64,000 nt of DNA from Deltaproteobacteria bacterium (GTDB taxonomy: Bacteria; Myxococcota_A; Polyangia; Nannocystales; Nannocystaceae). The notes under the pieces are model-generated. The model did not search any database. It was not told where the DNA came from and saw nothing but the letters and a program-made list of their open reading frames with translations. Positions 1 through 7,244 of the stretch are shown here, piece after piece; position 1 is the first letter of the stretch; each line of letters starts with the position of its first letter. Made by a program: the position numbers and the translations under genes. Where the stretch lies: NCBI GenBank assembly GCA_016709225.1, contig JADJEE010000001.1:2480001-2544000 (forward strand), given 5' to 3'.

Positions 1-624
1 CTCTTCGAGGGGCCGGGGATCTGCCCCCCATACGACAAAGGTGCCACGCTGAGCTACGATGCGATCCGAGTTGTGGGCTCCAAACATTGCAACGGGCGAC
101 TTGCCCCGTCTTTTCTGAGTCTCCGGCATATAGCTCTCAAGCTCTTCATCGGCCGTTGTGAGTACCCGGATCGTATCGCCGTACTCCGAGAGCACAGGGG
201 TAGATCGATTCCATCGGACCGGATCGACGCACCATATCGAGGGAACGCAGACGTGGTCTGCGTGCGGAGGGTCAGAGCTCAACGCAAAATAGCAGGCGAC
301 GAACAGGTTCTCCGTCCAGTCCAGCAACCGCGTGGGCGCGCCATGATGCTGCATTGCAAAGAGGTGTTCCCAGCTTGTCTGCGGGTATCCGGTGGGCCAG
401 TACGCCATACTTCTCTGGCGAAACCGCGTCAGCAACCGCGTCTCCCTCTCGAATACTTCCGCGTCTGACTTGCCGTCGCGCATTAGCTTCGGCAACAGCC
501 GGTAGTTCTGGCAGGACTGCCCACGGTACCAAAGGAAACCGTCGTCGCCTAGCTCCGCGCGGATCTTCAGAACGACGTCGACGAGTTCGTGGATGCTCGA
601 GGCTTGTAGCTCGGTGACCGACAT
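1..624 (-). CDS. FRG-domain protein, 3' end outside window (integron cassette gene)
   Basis: The reading frame is open from the ATG at 624 to the left edge (208 codons, no stop), so the C-terminus is missing. The FRG domain is visible: a WYRGQ motif at residues 32-36, followed by the hallmark block QHHGAPTRLLDWTENL at about residues 92-107, running into VACYFAL. The FRG domain is a small conserved domain found in many bacterial accessory-genome proteins, and its biochemical role is not settled. The start is fixed by an in-frame TAG nine codons upstream. The gene lies on the same strand as, and just downstream of, an attC site, so it is the second gene of an integron cassette array. Its base composition looks less GC-rich than the rest of the window, in keeping with foreign origin. 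A defence or toxin role is conjecture. Confidence 0.8.
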   Translation of the reverse strand, partial: MSVTELQASSIHELVDVVLKIRAELGDDGFLWYRGQSCQNYRLLPKLMRDGKSDAEVFERETRLLTRFRQRSMAYWPTGYPQTSWEHLFAMQHHGAPTRLLDWTENLFVACYFALSSDPPHADHVCVPSIWCVDPVRWNRSTPVLSEYGDTIRVLTTADEELESYMPETQKRRGKSPVAMFGAHNSDRIVAQRGTFVVWGADPRPLEE

Positions 625-754
625 CTGGGTTGCGTTGGCGCGGCGATCCTATCGAGCATTCCCATTCTCCGCAAGCGCCCGCGCCTACGCTGAGGGCGTG
701 CGGATTCGCGACTCAACGCGAAGGCTTCTGGCCGCTTGGCCACCGTTCTCGTCC

Positions 755-833
755 GCCCAACATATCAGGCGTTCAGCGGCGGGAGCATCGGGCGAAGCCC
801 GATGAGCCCGTCCGTTGCAACGGCTCGTTAGCC
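755..833 (-). repeat. integron attC recombination site (59-base element)
   Basis: Read on the minus strand the site starts with GGCTAAC (R'', 833-827) and ends with GTTGGGC (R', 761-755), which fits the GTTRRRY core. Between them lie two imperfect inverted arms, CAACGGACGGG and CCCGCCGCTG, with one mismatch and one unpaired A in the 5' arm. The inner stem pairs CATCGGGC with GCCCGATG. The unpaired base in the 5' arm sets the orientation, as in known attC sites. The stop codon TAA of the upstream cassette gene lies inside R'', a usual feature of gene cassettes. The site should fold as a single-stranded hairpin recognised by an integron integrase. Confidence 0.9.
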
Positions 834-1213
834 GGGCTCCTTGGCAGCGCCCGTGCTGGGGCGTTGGCGGAATTCCGGCGGAAGAAGCCAGACATGCACG
901 ATCTCGCACGGAACTGCGCTCAGGACTTCGAACGAGTATTCGCCGTCGGGCGCGTCCACGAACGTCGCTGGCCGGAGCTCTGCGTGGCCGGTGGCCCACT
1001 CGTATCTACAGGACCCGGTCAAAACGTAGATCTTGCCGGCGCGCGCCGTCCCTCGGAACGCCACTCCGGGATCGTAGCGGTTGGGAGAGATCCGGTAATG
1101 CCAAGCGGGCTCGTGCTGTGCACGGATCGCTGTCTCGGTCATCGGTCCGGCGACCGAAGCGTTCCAGCTATGCGTCCTCGGCATGCTCATCGAGATCTCG
1201 CAGATCCGGCTAA
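761..1213 (-). mobile_element. complete integron gene cassette (453 bp)
   Basis: The cassette boundaries can be read exactly. On the minus strand it begins after the G of GTTAGCC (1214-1208), with TTAGCC, and ends with the G of the attC R' core GTTGGGC (761). When excised as a circle its attC would have R' = G + TTAGCC = GTTAGCC, the perfect complement of its own R'' GGCTAAC. In the linear array it borrows TTGGGC from the next (FRG) cassette and pairs less well. This is the expected signature of an integrase-inserted cassette. It holds one gene, the cupin-like protein. Confidence 0.85.
828..1190 (-). CDS. cupin-like small protein, integron gene cassette
   Basis: This is a 120-residue soluble protein with no signal peptide. 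The pattern GVAFRGTARAGKIYVLTGSC at about residues 42-61, then ELRPATFVDAPDGEYSFEV and a final HVWLLP strand, looks like a single cupin-type beta barrel, but no clear metal-binding His set is present. The ORF ends with TAA inside the attC R'' box, and the 23 bp upstream of its ATG contain the cassette's leading core site at 1208-1214. It is therefore a complete cassette gene. It is expected to be promoterless and driven from upstream, where an IS91-type element now sits. Function unknown. Many integron cassettes encode short stand-alone domains of this size. Confidence 0.8.
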   Translation of the reverse strand: MSMPRTHSWNASVAGPMTETAIRAQHEPAWHYRISPNRYDPGVAFRGTARAGKIYVLTGSCRYEWATGHAELRPATFVDAPDGEYSFEVLSAVPCEIVHVWLLPPEFRQRPSTGAAKEPG

Positions 1214-1214
1214 C
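1208..1214 (-). other. integron core site (R box) at the start of the first cassette
   Basis: On the minus strand the sequence GTTAGCC marks the junction between the first cassette and whatever preceded it, either attI or an earlier attC. Only about six bases (1215-1220) separate this core from the left end of the IS91-family element. The rest of the original site has therefore been separated from it by the insertion, or lost. Confidence 0.65.
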
Positions 1215-1219
1215 TCTAA

Positions 1220-1234
1220 TTGAACCAAGCCGCT
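1220..1234 (+). repeat. left terminal repeat of the IS91-family element
   Basis: TTGAACCAAGCCGCT is the exact inverse complement of 3724-3738. It overlaps a short hairpin (AGCCGC, loop, GCGGCT). Terminal inverted repeats are not typical of IS91 elements, so this may instead reflect related hairpins at the two ends plus the GAAC/CAAG target preference. Confidence 0.7.
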
Positions 1235-1375
1235 TCGCGGCGGCTGTGGCGTAGCGTGGTGCGGACGACGGTTTGGGAGGCGATCAGGGCCCCCGGCACA
1301 CGCGGGGCCGCTGACAGAGCCACCGTGGATCGCGGATCGTGGACCTCCGGCAACGAATCGCCGGAGGAGAGCACG

Positions 1376-2224
1376 ATGGAGGACTTCAAGCAGCAGTTGG
1401 CGCGAGCGTTCGATCTCCGCGGACTCCAGCAGAGCACTCGCCGCTCGTACACGGGCTACGTCACGCAGTTCAGCAGGTTTCACGGCGACCGCCATCCGGA
1501 GGAGATGGGCACCGACGAGATCCGTGCGTATCTCGAGCATCTTGGGCGAGCACGCCTCACGGCGTCGACGGTCGGAGTGTGCTACGCGGCGCTCGCGTAC
1601 TATTATTCGCACGTCGCGCAGCGCCCGGAGGTGATGCTCCCGATCCCTCGCCGTCGGCGACATCGCACCATGCCGGAGATCCTCAGCATCGCAGAGGTCG
1701 GCCGACTTCTGGCCGCGATCAGCTCGCTCACCTCGCGGACGATCGCCATGGTGATGTACGGCTCCGGCCTGCGCGTGTCGGAGGCGTGCGCGCTCTGCAT
1801 CGAGGACATCGACAGTGCGCGCAACGTCCTGCGTGTACGCGAGGGCAAGGGAGGCCACGATCGCTACACACTGCTCGGCGGACCCCTGCTCGCGGCCCTC
1901 CGCGCGTACTGGAAGCAGCGCCGGCCGCCAGGCTCCCTGCTGTTTCCTGGGCTGGATCCGACTCGTCCCCTCACGCGCGACGTCGTTCAGAGGGCGGTGA
2001 AGGCCGCCGCGAAATCGGCCGGCTTGCACAAGCGTGTCACACCGCACACGCTGCGGCACTGTTTCGCGACGCACATGATCGAGAGCGGTGCCGACCTTCG
2101 GACTGTGCAGGTGCTCTTGGGCCACGCGAGCGTGAACACGACGTCGATGTACGTCCGCGTCGGCATCGGTCGCTTGAGTCGAACCACCGGCCCGCTCGAA
2201 ATGCTCGCCTCGCTCGCCGGCTAG
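1376..2224 (+). CDS. tyrosine recombinase/integrase of the IS91-type element
   Basis: This 282-residue protein has an N-terminal SAM-like core-binding domain (about residues 1-90) and a C-terminal catalytic domain. All expected catalytic residues are present: R133 (YGSGLRVSE), K158 (EGKG), H224 and R227 (HTLRH), H250 (LLGH) and the nucleophile Y259 (TTSMYV). The ATG at 1376 has a strong ribosome site, GGAGGA, about 7 bp upstream and is preferred over the longer frame that opens at the element's left tip. It lacks the integron-integrase insertion. Its stop is 15 bp from the transposase start, so the two are probably co-transcribed. Such XerC/D-like genes accompany several IS91-type transposases; the role is probably resolution or insertion. 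Confidence 0.88.
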   Translation: MEDFKQQLARAFDLRGLQQSTRRSYTGYVTQFSRFHGDRHPEEMGTDEIRAYLEHLGRARLTASTVGVCYAALAYYYSHVAQRPEVMLPIPRRRRHRTMPEILSIAEVGRLLAAISSLTSRTIAMVMYGSGLRVSEACALCIEDIDSARNVLRVREGKGGHDRYTLLGGPLLAALRAYWKQRRPPGSLLFPGLDPTRPLTRDVVQRAVKAAAKSAGLHKRVTPHTLRHCFATHMIESGADLRTVQVLLGHASVNTTSMYVRVGIGRLSRTTGPLEMLASLAG

Positions 2225-2239
2225 CACAGGACTACTGCG

Positions 2240-3460
2240 ATGCCGACCGAGCCGCACCCACCTGGGTGTGGCGCTCCGAGGTCCCGTCCCACGCTCGAGG
2301 TCGCCACGATCTTCCGCGAGCACGGCGACGCCTACCGCCGGAGCCACACCCCTAGCCGCGACCAGTTGCGCGCTATGCGAGCGATCGAGTGCTGTCGCAC
2401 CGTCGCGCTCGGCGGCCACCTCGATGCGTGCAGGTCCTGCGGTATGACGCGCCCCTCGTACAACTCTTGCCGCAATCGACACTGCCCGAAATGCCAGTCG
2501 CTGGCGCAGGCCAAGTGGATCGACGAGCGCAGGCGGCGGATCTTGCCGACACACTACTTCCACGTGGTGTTCACGCTGCCAAGCGAGCTGCGAGCGCTCG
2601 CCCGGTTCAACCCTGTCCCGGTGTACCGACTGTTGTTTCACGCGGCAGCCGAGACGCTGCTCGAACTGGGCCGAGACGCGAAGCGGCTGGGCGCCACACT
2701 CGGTATCACCAGCGTGCTGCACACGTGGAGCCGCACGCTCGCCTACCACCCCCACGTGCACTGCATCGTCACCGGGGGTGGGCTCTCGCTCGATCGAGAG
2801 CGCTGGGTCGCGAGCGGACGCCGGTACCTGTTTCCTCTGCGCGTCATGGCCGCGTTGTTTCGCGCCAAGATGCTGTGCGGCCTGCGTCGGGCAAGGCGGC
2901 GCGGCGACCTTCGGCTTCCGGCGAACGTCGCCGCGCCGACGTGGTTCGACGCGCTCGTCGAACGCCTCTTCGCCACCGACTGGATCGTCTACGCCAAGCC
3001 GCCCTTCGGCGGGCCCGAGCACGTCTACGCGTACCTCGGTCGATACACCCACCGCGTCGGGCTCGACAATCGACGCCTGCGCGCCATCGACGACGGCCAC
3101 GTCCACTTCGTCGGCAGGCATCGCAAGCTTGTCACGCTCACCCACGACGCGTTCATCGGCCGCTTCCTGCAGCACGTCTTGCCGCCCGACTTCGTCAGAC
3201 TGCGTCACTACGGCCTGCTCGCCGCCAGTCATGCGACCACACTCCTCGAGGTCGCGCGCGAACGGCTCGGTGCACACAAGCCCGATCTCGCGACCGACGA
3301 ACTCACCTGGCGCGACCGCTTCTTCCGGATCACCGGCGTCGACCTGCGAATCTGCCCGCGCTGTGCCACGCCGACCATGATCCGCATCGCGGAGCTCATC
3401 CCGCGGTCGTCCGTTTGGGCCGCATGCATACAACCGCTCGACTCCCTCGACTCTTCATGA
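2240..3460 (+). CDS. IS91-family HUH transposase
   Basis: This 406-residue protein starts with a zinc-binding module, CRSC at 64-67 and C77, H81, C82, C85, as in the transposase zinc-binding domain. It continues with the rolling-circle core: the metal-binding HPHVH motif at 170-174, followed by VTGGG, and the tyrosine motif YLGRYTHR at 265-272, which holds the candidate nucleophiles Y265 and Y269. A second Cys pair (CPRC) is near the C-terminus. The enzyme is expected to nick one end of the element and move it by a single-stranded mechanism. The gene looks intact and is full length for the family. Confidence 0.92.
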   Translation: MPTEPHPPGCGAPRSRPTLEVATIFREHGDAYRRSHTPSRDQLRAMRAIECCRTVALGGHLDACRSCGMTRPSYNSCRNRHCPKCQSLAQAKWIDERRRRILPTHYFHVVFTLPSELRALARFNPVPVYRLLFHAAAETLLELGRDAKRLGATLGITSVLHTWSRTLAYHPHVHCIVTGGGLSLDRERWVASGRRYLFPLRVMAALFRAKMLCGLRRARRRGDLRLPANVAAPTWFDALVERLFATDWIVYAKPPFGGPEHVYAYLGRYTHRVGLDNRRLRAIDDGHVHFVGRHRKLVTLTHDAFIGRFLQHVLPPDFVRLRHYGLLAASHATTLLEVARERLGAHKPDLATDELTWRDRFFRITGVDLRICPRCATPTMIRIAELIPRSSVWAACIQPLDSLDSS

Positions 3461-3888
3461 ACGACGTCACGATACATCAACGAGTCCCTCGACACGGACC
3501 ACCCTCGGGAGGCCCGATGGTTCTCTGCGTCCGCTCGGCGGTCGTGCGTGCCGACGCGACCGCGCTCGCTCGCGACGAGCACTCGTGCGGCGTCTGGTCG
3601 GCTCCGCAGAACCACGAAACCGTACCCTACCACGCAGCACCAGCCGCCGTCGGAGCACATGACCTCACCGCGCTCGAGCCAACATCGCCATACAGTCCGT
3701 GGCTCCGACGCTCCGCCTGAGGCAGCGGCTTGGTTCAAATCACGTTTGCCCTGCCACGCTCGAGCTGCTCCCTCGCCGAGAGCGGTCTTCTCGCCTCGCG
3801 TGACAGCCCAAACGCTTAACCATTCGGCAGACCTGCGTTTGCCGCCCCCCGCCGAGTTATCCCGGTCTGTATATCCACGTGACGCCAC
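3461..3888. other. non-coding: transposon 3' end and remnant of the integron attachment region
   Basis: From 3461 to 3738 lies the untranslated end of the IS91-type element. From 3739 to 3888 is the flank of the integron integrase gene's 3' end, where an attI site or an old attC would be expected in this reversed integron. On the minus strand this flank has a consensus core box, GTTAAGC, near 3820, with short paired arms TCGGC/GCCGA before it. A 7-bp inverted repeat (CAAACGC and GCGTTTG) also occurs. These could be a decayed attachment site, but the spacing does not fit a standard attC. No gene was found. Confidence 0.4.
3724..3738 (+). repeat. right terminal repeat of the IS91-family element
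   Basis: AGCGGCTTGGTTCAA mirrors 1220-1234. It contains CTTG and GTTC, the tetranucleotides favoured as IS91-type targets, so the true origin end (oriIS) is expected within a few bases. Confidence 0.65.
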
Positions 3889-5232
3889 TCACCCTCTCTT
3901 CCTAAGTTCCTGCGACCACACGCGATTCCCCCGTTCTTCAGCGCCTCGCGAATCCGCGTTATCCAGCAAGCCGCTCAGCTCTCCCGGCCCTCCCGGCCGC
4001 TTCGCACCGCTCGCACCACCCCGCTCCCCCTCCCCGCGCCGCCCCGATCCCCCGAAGCCCATCCCCTCGAGCCGATCGGCCGGACTCCGCACCCCGCTCG
4101 GCCCTCGGTTCAGCACGTGCGTATCGATCATCGTGGTCGTGACATCCCGATGCCCAAGCAACTCCTGCACCGTCCGAATGTCATACCCATCTTCGAGCAG
4201 GTGCGTCGCAAACGAGTGCCGGAACGTATGGCAAGTCGCCCGCACCGACAGCCCCGCTGCGGCCACCGCAGCCTTCACAGCCCGCTGCAGCACCGTCTCG
4301 TGAAGATGATGCCGACGCACTTCCCGGGACTCGCGGTCGCGGTACACCCGCGTCGCGGGGAACACCCACTGCCACCCCCACTCGCGTCCAGCGTTCGGGA
4401 ACTTGCGAGCGATCGCGGTCGGCAGCTCGACGAACCCGCCCCCTTCCGCCAGATCCCGCTCGTGCTGCGCCTTCACTTCGGCGAGGTGCACCCGCAACGC
4501 GTCGCGCACCACCGCCGGCAAGATCGCGACCCGGTCGCGATTCCCCTTGCCCTCGCGCACCCGCACCAGGTGCCCCGCGAAGTCGACGTCCTTCACCCGT
4601 AGCCGCAGGCACTCGAGCCGTCGCAGCCCCGCACCGTACAGCAGCAGCGACACCAGCCACGGCGTGCCCGACATCTGCGCCAGCACGCGCGCCACGTCAT
4701 CACGACGCAGCACGGTCGGTAGCCGCAACGGCCGCTTCGCCCGCACCACCTCTGCCAGCTGCGGCAACTCCAAGTCGAGCACCTCGCGGTACAAGAACAC
4801 GATCGCCGCGAGCGCCTGGTTCTGCGTCGATGCAGCAACCTGCCCCTCGGTCGCGAGCGAAGACAAGAACGCTTCGACCTCCGACGCACCCAGCTGCGCC
4901 GGATGTCGCTTGCCGTGGAAGAGCTCGAACCGCCGCGTCCACGCGACGTAGGCCTTCTCGGTACGCCGGCTGTAGTGCCGCGTTCGCACGGCGAGCCGCA
5001 CGCGGTCCAGCAAGCGAGGCTCGCTCGTCGCTGCGCCGGTCGGTACGCGCGCTGCAGCGGCCGACTGCTGCGGCGCGATCGCGATGATGCGCCGTGGACG
5101 AGCAGGCTCCGCCATGCGCCGCACGCGACGTGCGAGCGTCAGCGACCGAAACCTGTACCCGCCGGACGTGCTCGCCGAGGGCTCGTGCGTGGCGCGGACG
5201 GTCCGAGCCGGCGAGTGGACGATCCGTTCCAC
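3889..5232 (-). CDS. intI: integron integrase (IntI), catalytic Tyr replaced by Asp
   Basis: The diagnostic IntI insertion between catalytic boxes is clear at about residues 256-291 (ARKFPNAGREWGWQWVFPA), and the C-terminus carries the family motif GVRSPAD. R204 (AGLRRLE), K229 (EGKG), H335 and R338 (HTFRH) and H361 (LLGH) are conserved. The residue that should be the nucleophilic tyrosine (TTMIYTHV in active enzymes) is D370, encoded by GAT at 4125-4123. The protein should therefore be unable to recombine DNA. It also has about 75 extra residues before the core-binding domain (a start at M40, 5115, would trim half of them) and a Gly/Arg-rich tail of about 55 residues after GVRSPAD. It lies on the same strand as the cassettes, upstream of them. 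Confidence 0.92.
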   Translation of the reverse strand: MERIVHSPARTVRATHEPSASTSGGYRFRSLTLARRVRRMAEPARPRRIIAIAPQQSAAAARVPTGAATSEPRLLDRVRLAVRTRHYSRRTEKAYVAWTRRFELFHGKRHPAQLGASEVEAFLSSLATEGQVAASTQNQALAAIVFLYREVLDLELPQLAEVVRAKRPLRLPTVLRRDDVARVLAQMSGTPWLVSLLLYGAGLRRLECLRLRVKDVDFAGHLVRVREGKGNRDRVAILPAVVRDALRVHLAEVKAQHERDLAEGGGFVELPTAIARKFPNAGREWGWQWVFPATRVYRDRESREVRRHHLHETVLQRAVKAAVAAAGLSVRATCHTFRHSFATHLLEDGYDIRTVQELLGHRDVTTTMIDTHVLNRGPSGVRSPADRLEGMGFGGSGRRGEGERGGASGAKRPGGPGELSGLLDNADSRGAEERGNRVWSQELRKRG

Positions 5233-5931
5233 CCTCGCACCGTATCACCACCCACGACGCCCCGCGCCGCGAAACCAGCCACCCACGACGCCCGCGTCAC
5301 CGCGCGCGACCGTTCGCGCGCGAAACCAACCCGAGTTCCCCCATCACGTCGACCGATCTCACTCGATCCATCGATCGCGCCGCCCACCCCCGCCCTCTAC
5401 CCACCACCAAAGGCAGCTCGAGCAGGTCGAGGCCTTCGACGTCCCCCTGCGACCGATGACCCGCTCGAGCACATTGCCTGGGTCCCGCTCGATGCCGACG
5501 AACCGACCGAGCGCATGCAGTCGCGTCCCGGTGCACGAGACGGAACGCGGTCGCGTCACGATGAAGCTGCTCGGCCTCGATCGCGGCATCGCGGACCAGG
5601 TCGGCCATCACATTCGCCATGTCGTCCATCCCAAGATCCGCGAAGTCGCATCCCTCGACGGCGCGGCGGCACGTGATGCGTGGAACACCGCGATCCAACA
5701 TCTGGTGGTCGAGACGATGCAGTTCCTCGCGGCCACTCACGGCGCGCTCGACCACTTCGTCCCGGCTCGTGATCGCCAGCGCCTGAGCCTCCGGCTGCCA
5801 CGGCCGGGCCTGGCCTCCGAGCGCGAACACCCGGCGTGGCGCTGGGCGGACCACCCGATGCCGCATGTCCCGCCCGGGGGCCGTGCCCTTGGGCGCGGTC
5901 GATTTCCTCACAGATCCGCCACGGCGCCCGC
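5233..5931. other. about 700 bp with no confident gene
   Basis: This stretch separates the integrase start from the next gene. It holds imperfect direct repeats (CACCCACGACGCCC near 5250 and 5281, and GCGAAACCA near 5269 and 5320), which might belong to the integrase promoter. From about 5550 to 5850 both strands are open. The plus frame has third-position GC typical of the genome. The minus frame reads an acidic helical stretch (GMDDMANVMADLVRDAAIEA). Neither matches a family I recognise, so neither is called. Confidence 0.4.
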
Positions 5932-7206
5932 ATGGCTCGGGCGCGCATGCCACGGCCGAACCTCCGCCCGCTCTGCCTCGCGATTCCGTTGATCGCCTGC
6001 GGCGCCTCGCCCTCCGCCGCCACCACCGACGACGCCAGCTCGAGCGGCAGCGATGGGGCCACCGCGTCGAGCACCGCCGGCGATGGCCCGGGCCCCGGTG
6101 CGACCACCGAGCTGCCCGGCACCGACTCGGGTGCGCTCGACGAGACCGGCACGGGCGCGGGGAGCTCGGATGGCGGCGACAGCGGCCCGCCCGCGATCGC
6201 GTGCGACGGGCGACCGCCGGTCGCCGACGCACCACCGTCGCAGTGGATCGACGCGACCGGCAACCTCGCCAACTTCCCGTCGGAGTGCGGCAACCTGACG
6301 ATGCTCTCGGCGCGCCCGTGCACCGACGAGATCATCGCCGGCGTCGCGCTCGCGGGGCTCTTCATGACCAGCGACGGCGGCACCAGCTGGAACCCGCTCG
6401 GCACCGGCGCCGGCTCGGCGATGATCACCAATCGACCGTCGTCCATCGTCTACGACCCCGAGCACCCGGCGGTGTTCTGGGAGTCGGGCATCTACAACGG
6501 CGGTGGGGTCTACCGCACCGACGACGGCGGCCTGACCTTCGTGCAGCTGGGCGACTTCGGCCACAACGATCTGGTCAGCGTCGACTTCTCGGATCCCGAG
6601 CGCAAGACGCTGCTGGCCGGCTCGCACGAGCAGACCCAGCGGCTCATGCACTCCACCGACGGTGGCCTGACGTGGACCGATCTCGGGCCCAACCTCCCGG
6701 CCGACTCGAACTTCAGCTCGGCGCCGCTGGTGATCGACGCCGACACGTTCCTCCTGGGGGCATGCGGCTACGCCGACGCGACCTGCGGCGTGTTCCGCAG
6801 CACCGACGCCGGCCTCACCTGGCAGAACACCGCGCCCGATCTGCCGGTCGTGGCGCGGCCGCTGTGGGCCGCCGACGGCACCATCTACTGGTCGACGATC
6901 TACGACTCCGGCATCGCGCGCAGCGACGACCTCGGCCAGCACTGGACCAAGGTCGCCGAGGGCATCGTCTCGGGCCACCCGGTCGCGCTCGCAGACGGCC
7001 GCATCATGGACGTCACCGCCGATCACGTCGTGGTCTCCGACGACCGCGGCGACAGCTGGACAGCCGTGGGCGAGCCGCTGCCGTTCAAGCCCGCCGGCGT
7101 GACCTACTCGGCGGCGACCAAGACCGTGTTCGTGTGGCAGTGGGACTGCGGCAACGTCGTGCTGCCGTTCGCGATCGCCAGCGCCGGCTTCGACGACGGC
7201 GGCTGA
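5932..7206 (+). CDS. Asp-box (BNR) beta-propeller lipoprotein
   Basis: The product has a lipoprotein signal peptide ending in LIAC (a start at 5947 would also keep it), then an Ala/Ser/Gly/Asp-rich linker of about 85 residues, then a globular domain. That domain contains at least six Asp-box motifs (TSDGGTSW, TDDGGLTF, STDGGLTW, STDAGLTW, SDDLGQHW, SDDRGDSW), spaced as in sialidase-type or photosystem-assembly-type beta-propellers. No catalytic Arg/Tyr set of a sialidase could be identified, so a binding or structural role outside the cell is more likely. It is about 424 residues long and lies convergent with the next gene, with a 38-bp gap. Confidence 0.82.
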   Translation: MARARMPRPNLRPLCLAIPLIACGASPSAATTDDASSSGSDGATASSTAGDGPGPGATTELPGTDSGALDETGTGAGSSDGGDSGPPAIACDGRPPVADAPPSQWIDATGNLANFPSECGNLTMLSARPCTDEIIAGVALAGLFMTSDGGTSWNPLGTGAGSAMITNRPSSIVYDPEHPAVFWESGIYNGGGVYRTDDGGLTFVQLGDFGHNDLVSVDFSDPERKTLLAGSHEQTQRLMHSTDGGLTWTDLGPNLPADSNFSSAPLVIDADTFLLGACGYADATCGVFRSTDAGLTWQNTAPDLPVVARPLWAADGTIYWSTIYDSGIARSDDLGQHWTKVAEGIVSGHPVALADGRIMDVTADHVVVSDDRGDSWTAVGEPLPFKPAGVTYSAATKTVFVWQWDCGNVVLPFAIASAGFDDGG

Positions 7207-7244
7207 CGGACGCCCGTCGCCCCGAAGTCACCGCCGCGCGGCGT

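Larger units (their letters stand above)
1220..3738 (+). mobile_element. IS91-family insertion sequence with an accompanying tyrosine recombinase
   Basis: The element is bounded by a 15-bp perfect inverted repeat, TTGAACCAAGCCGCT at 1220-1234 and its complement at 3724-3738. It contains two co-directional genes, a tyrosine recombinase (1376-2224) and an HUH transposase (2240-3460). Just inside the left end, AGCCGC and GCGGCT form a hairpin. The right end reads CTTGGTTC. IS91-type elements are known to insert next to tetranucleotides of the GAAC/CAAG type without target duplication, and these occur at both ends. The exact tips could be 2-4 bp inside the repeat. The element lies between the integron integrase and its cassettes. 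Confidence 0.75.

Noticed and set aside
1..850. Short plus-strand frames near the left edge
   Set aside because: They are antisense to the FRG gene or cross the attC site, and none has a recognisable protein.
1187..3433. Long open frame of 748 codons on the minus strand across the IS91-type element
   Set aside because: It is antisense to two clear mobile-element genes, and its product is a charged low-complexity protein without motifs.
5297..6446. Long minus-strand frames overlapping the Asp-box lipoprotein and the region before it
   Set aside because: They are Arg- and Pro-rich, change character where the real gene begins, and match no family. Only the 5550-5850 part stays uncertain.
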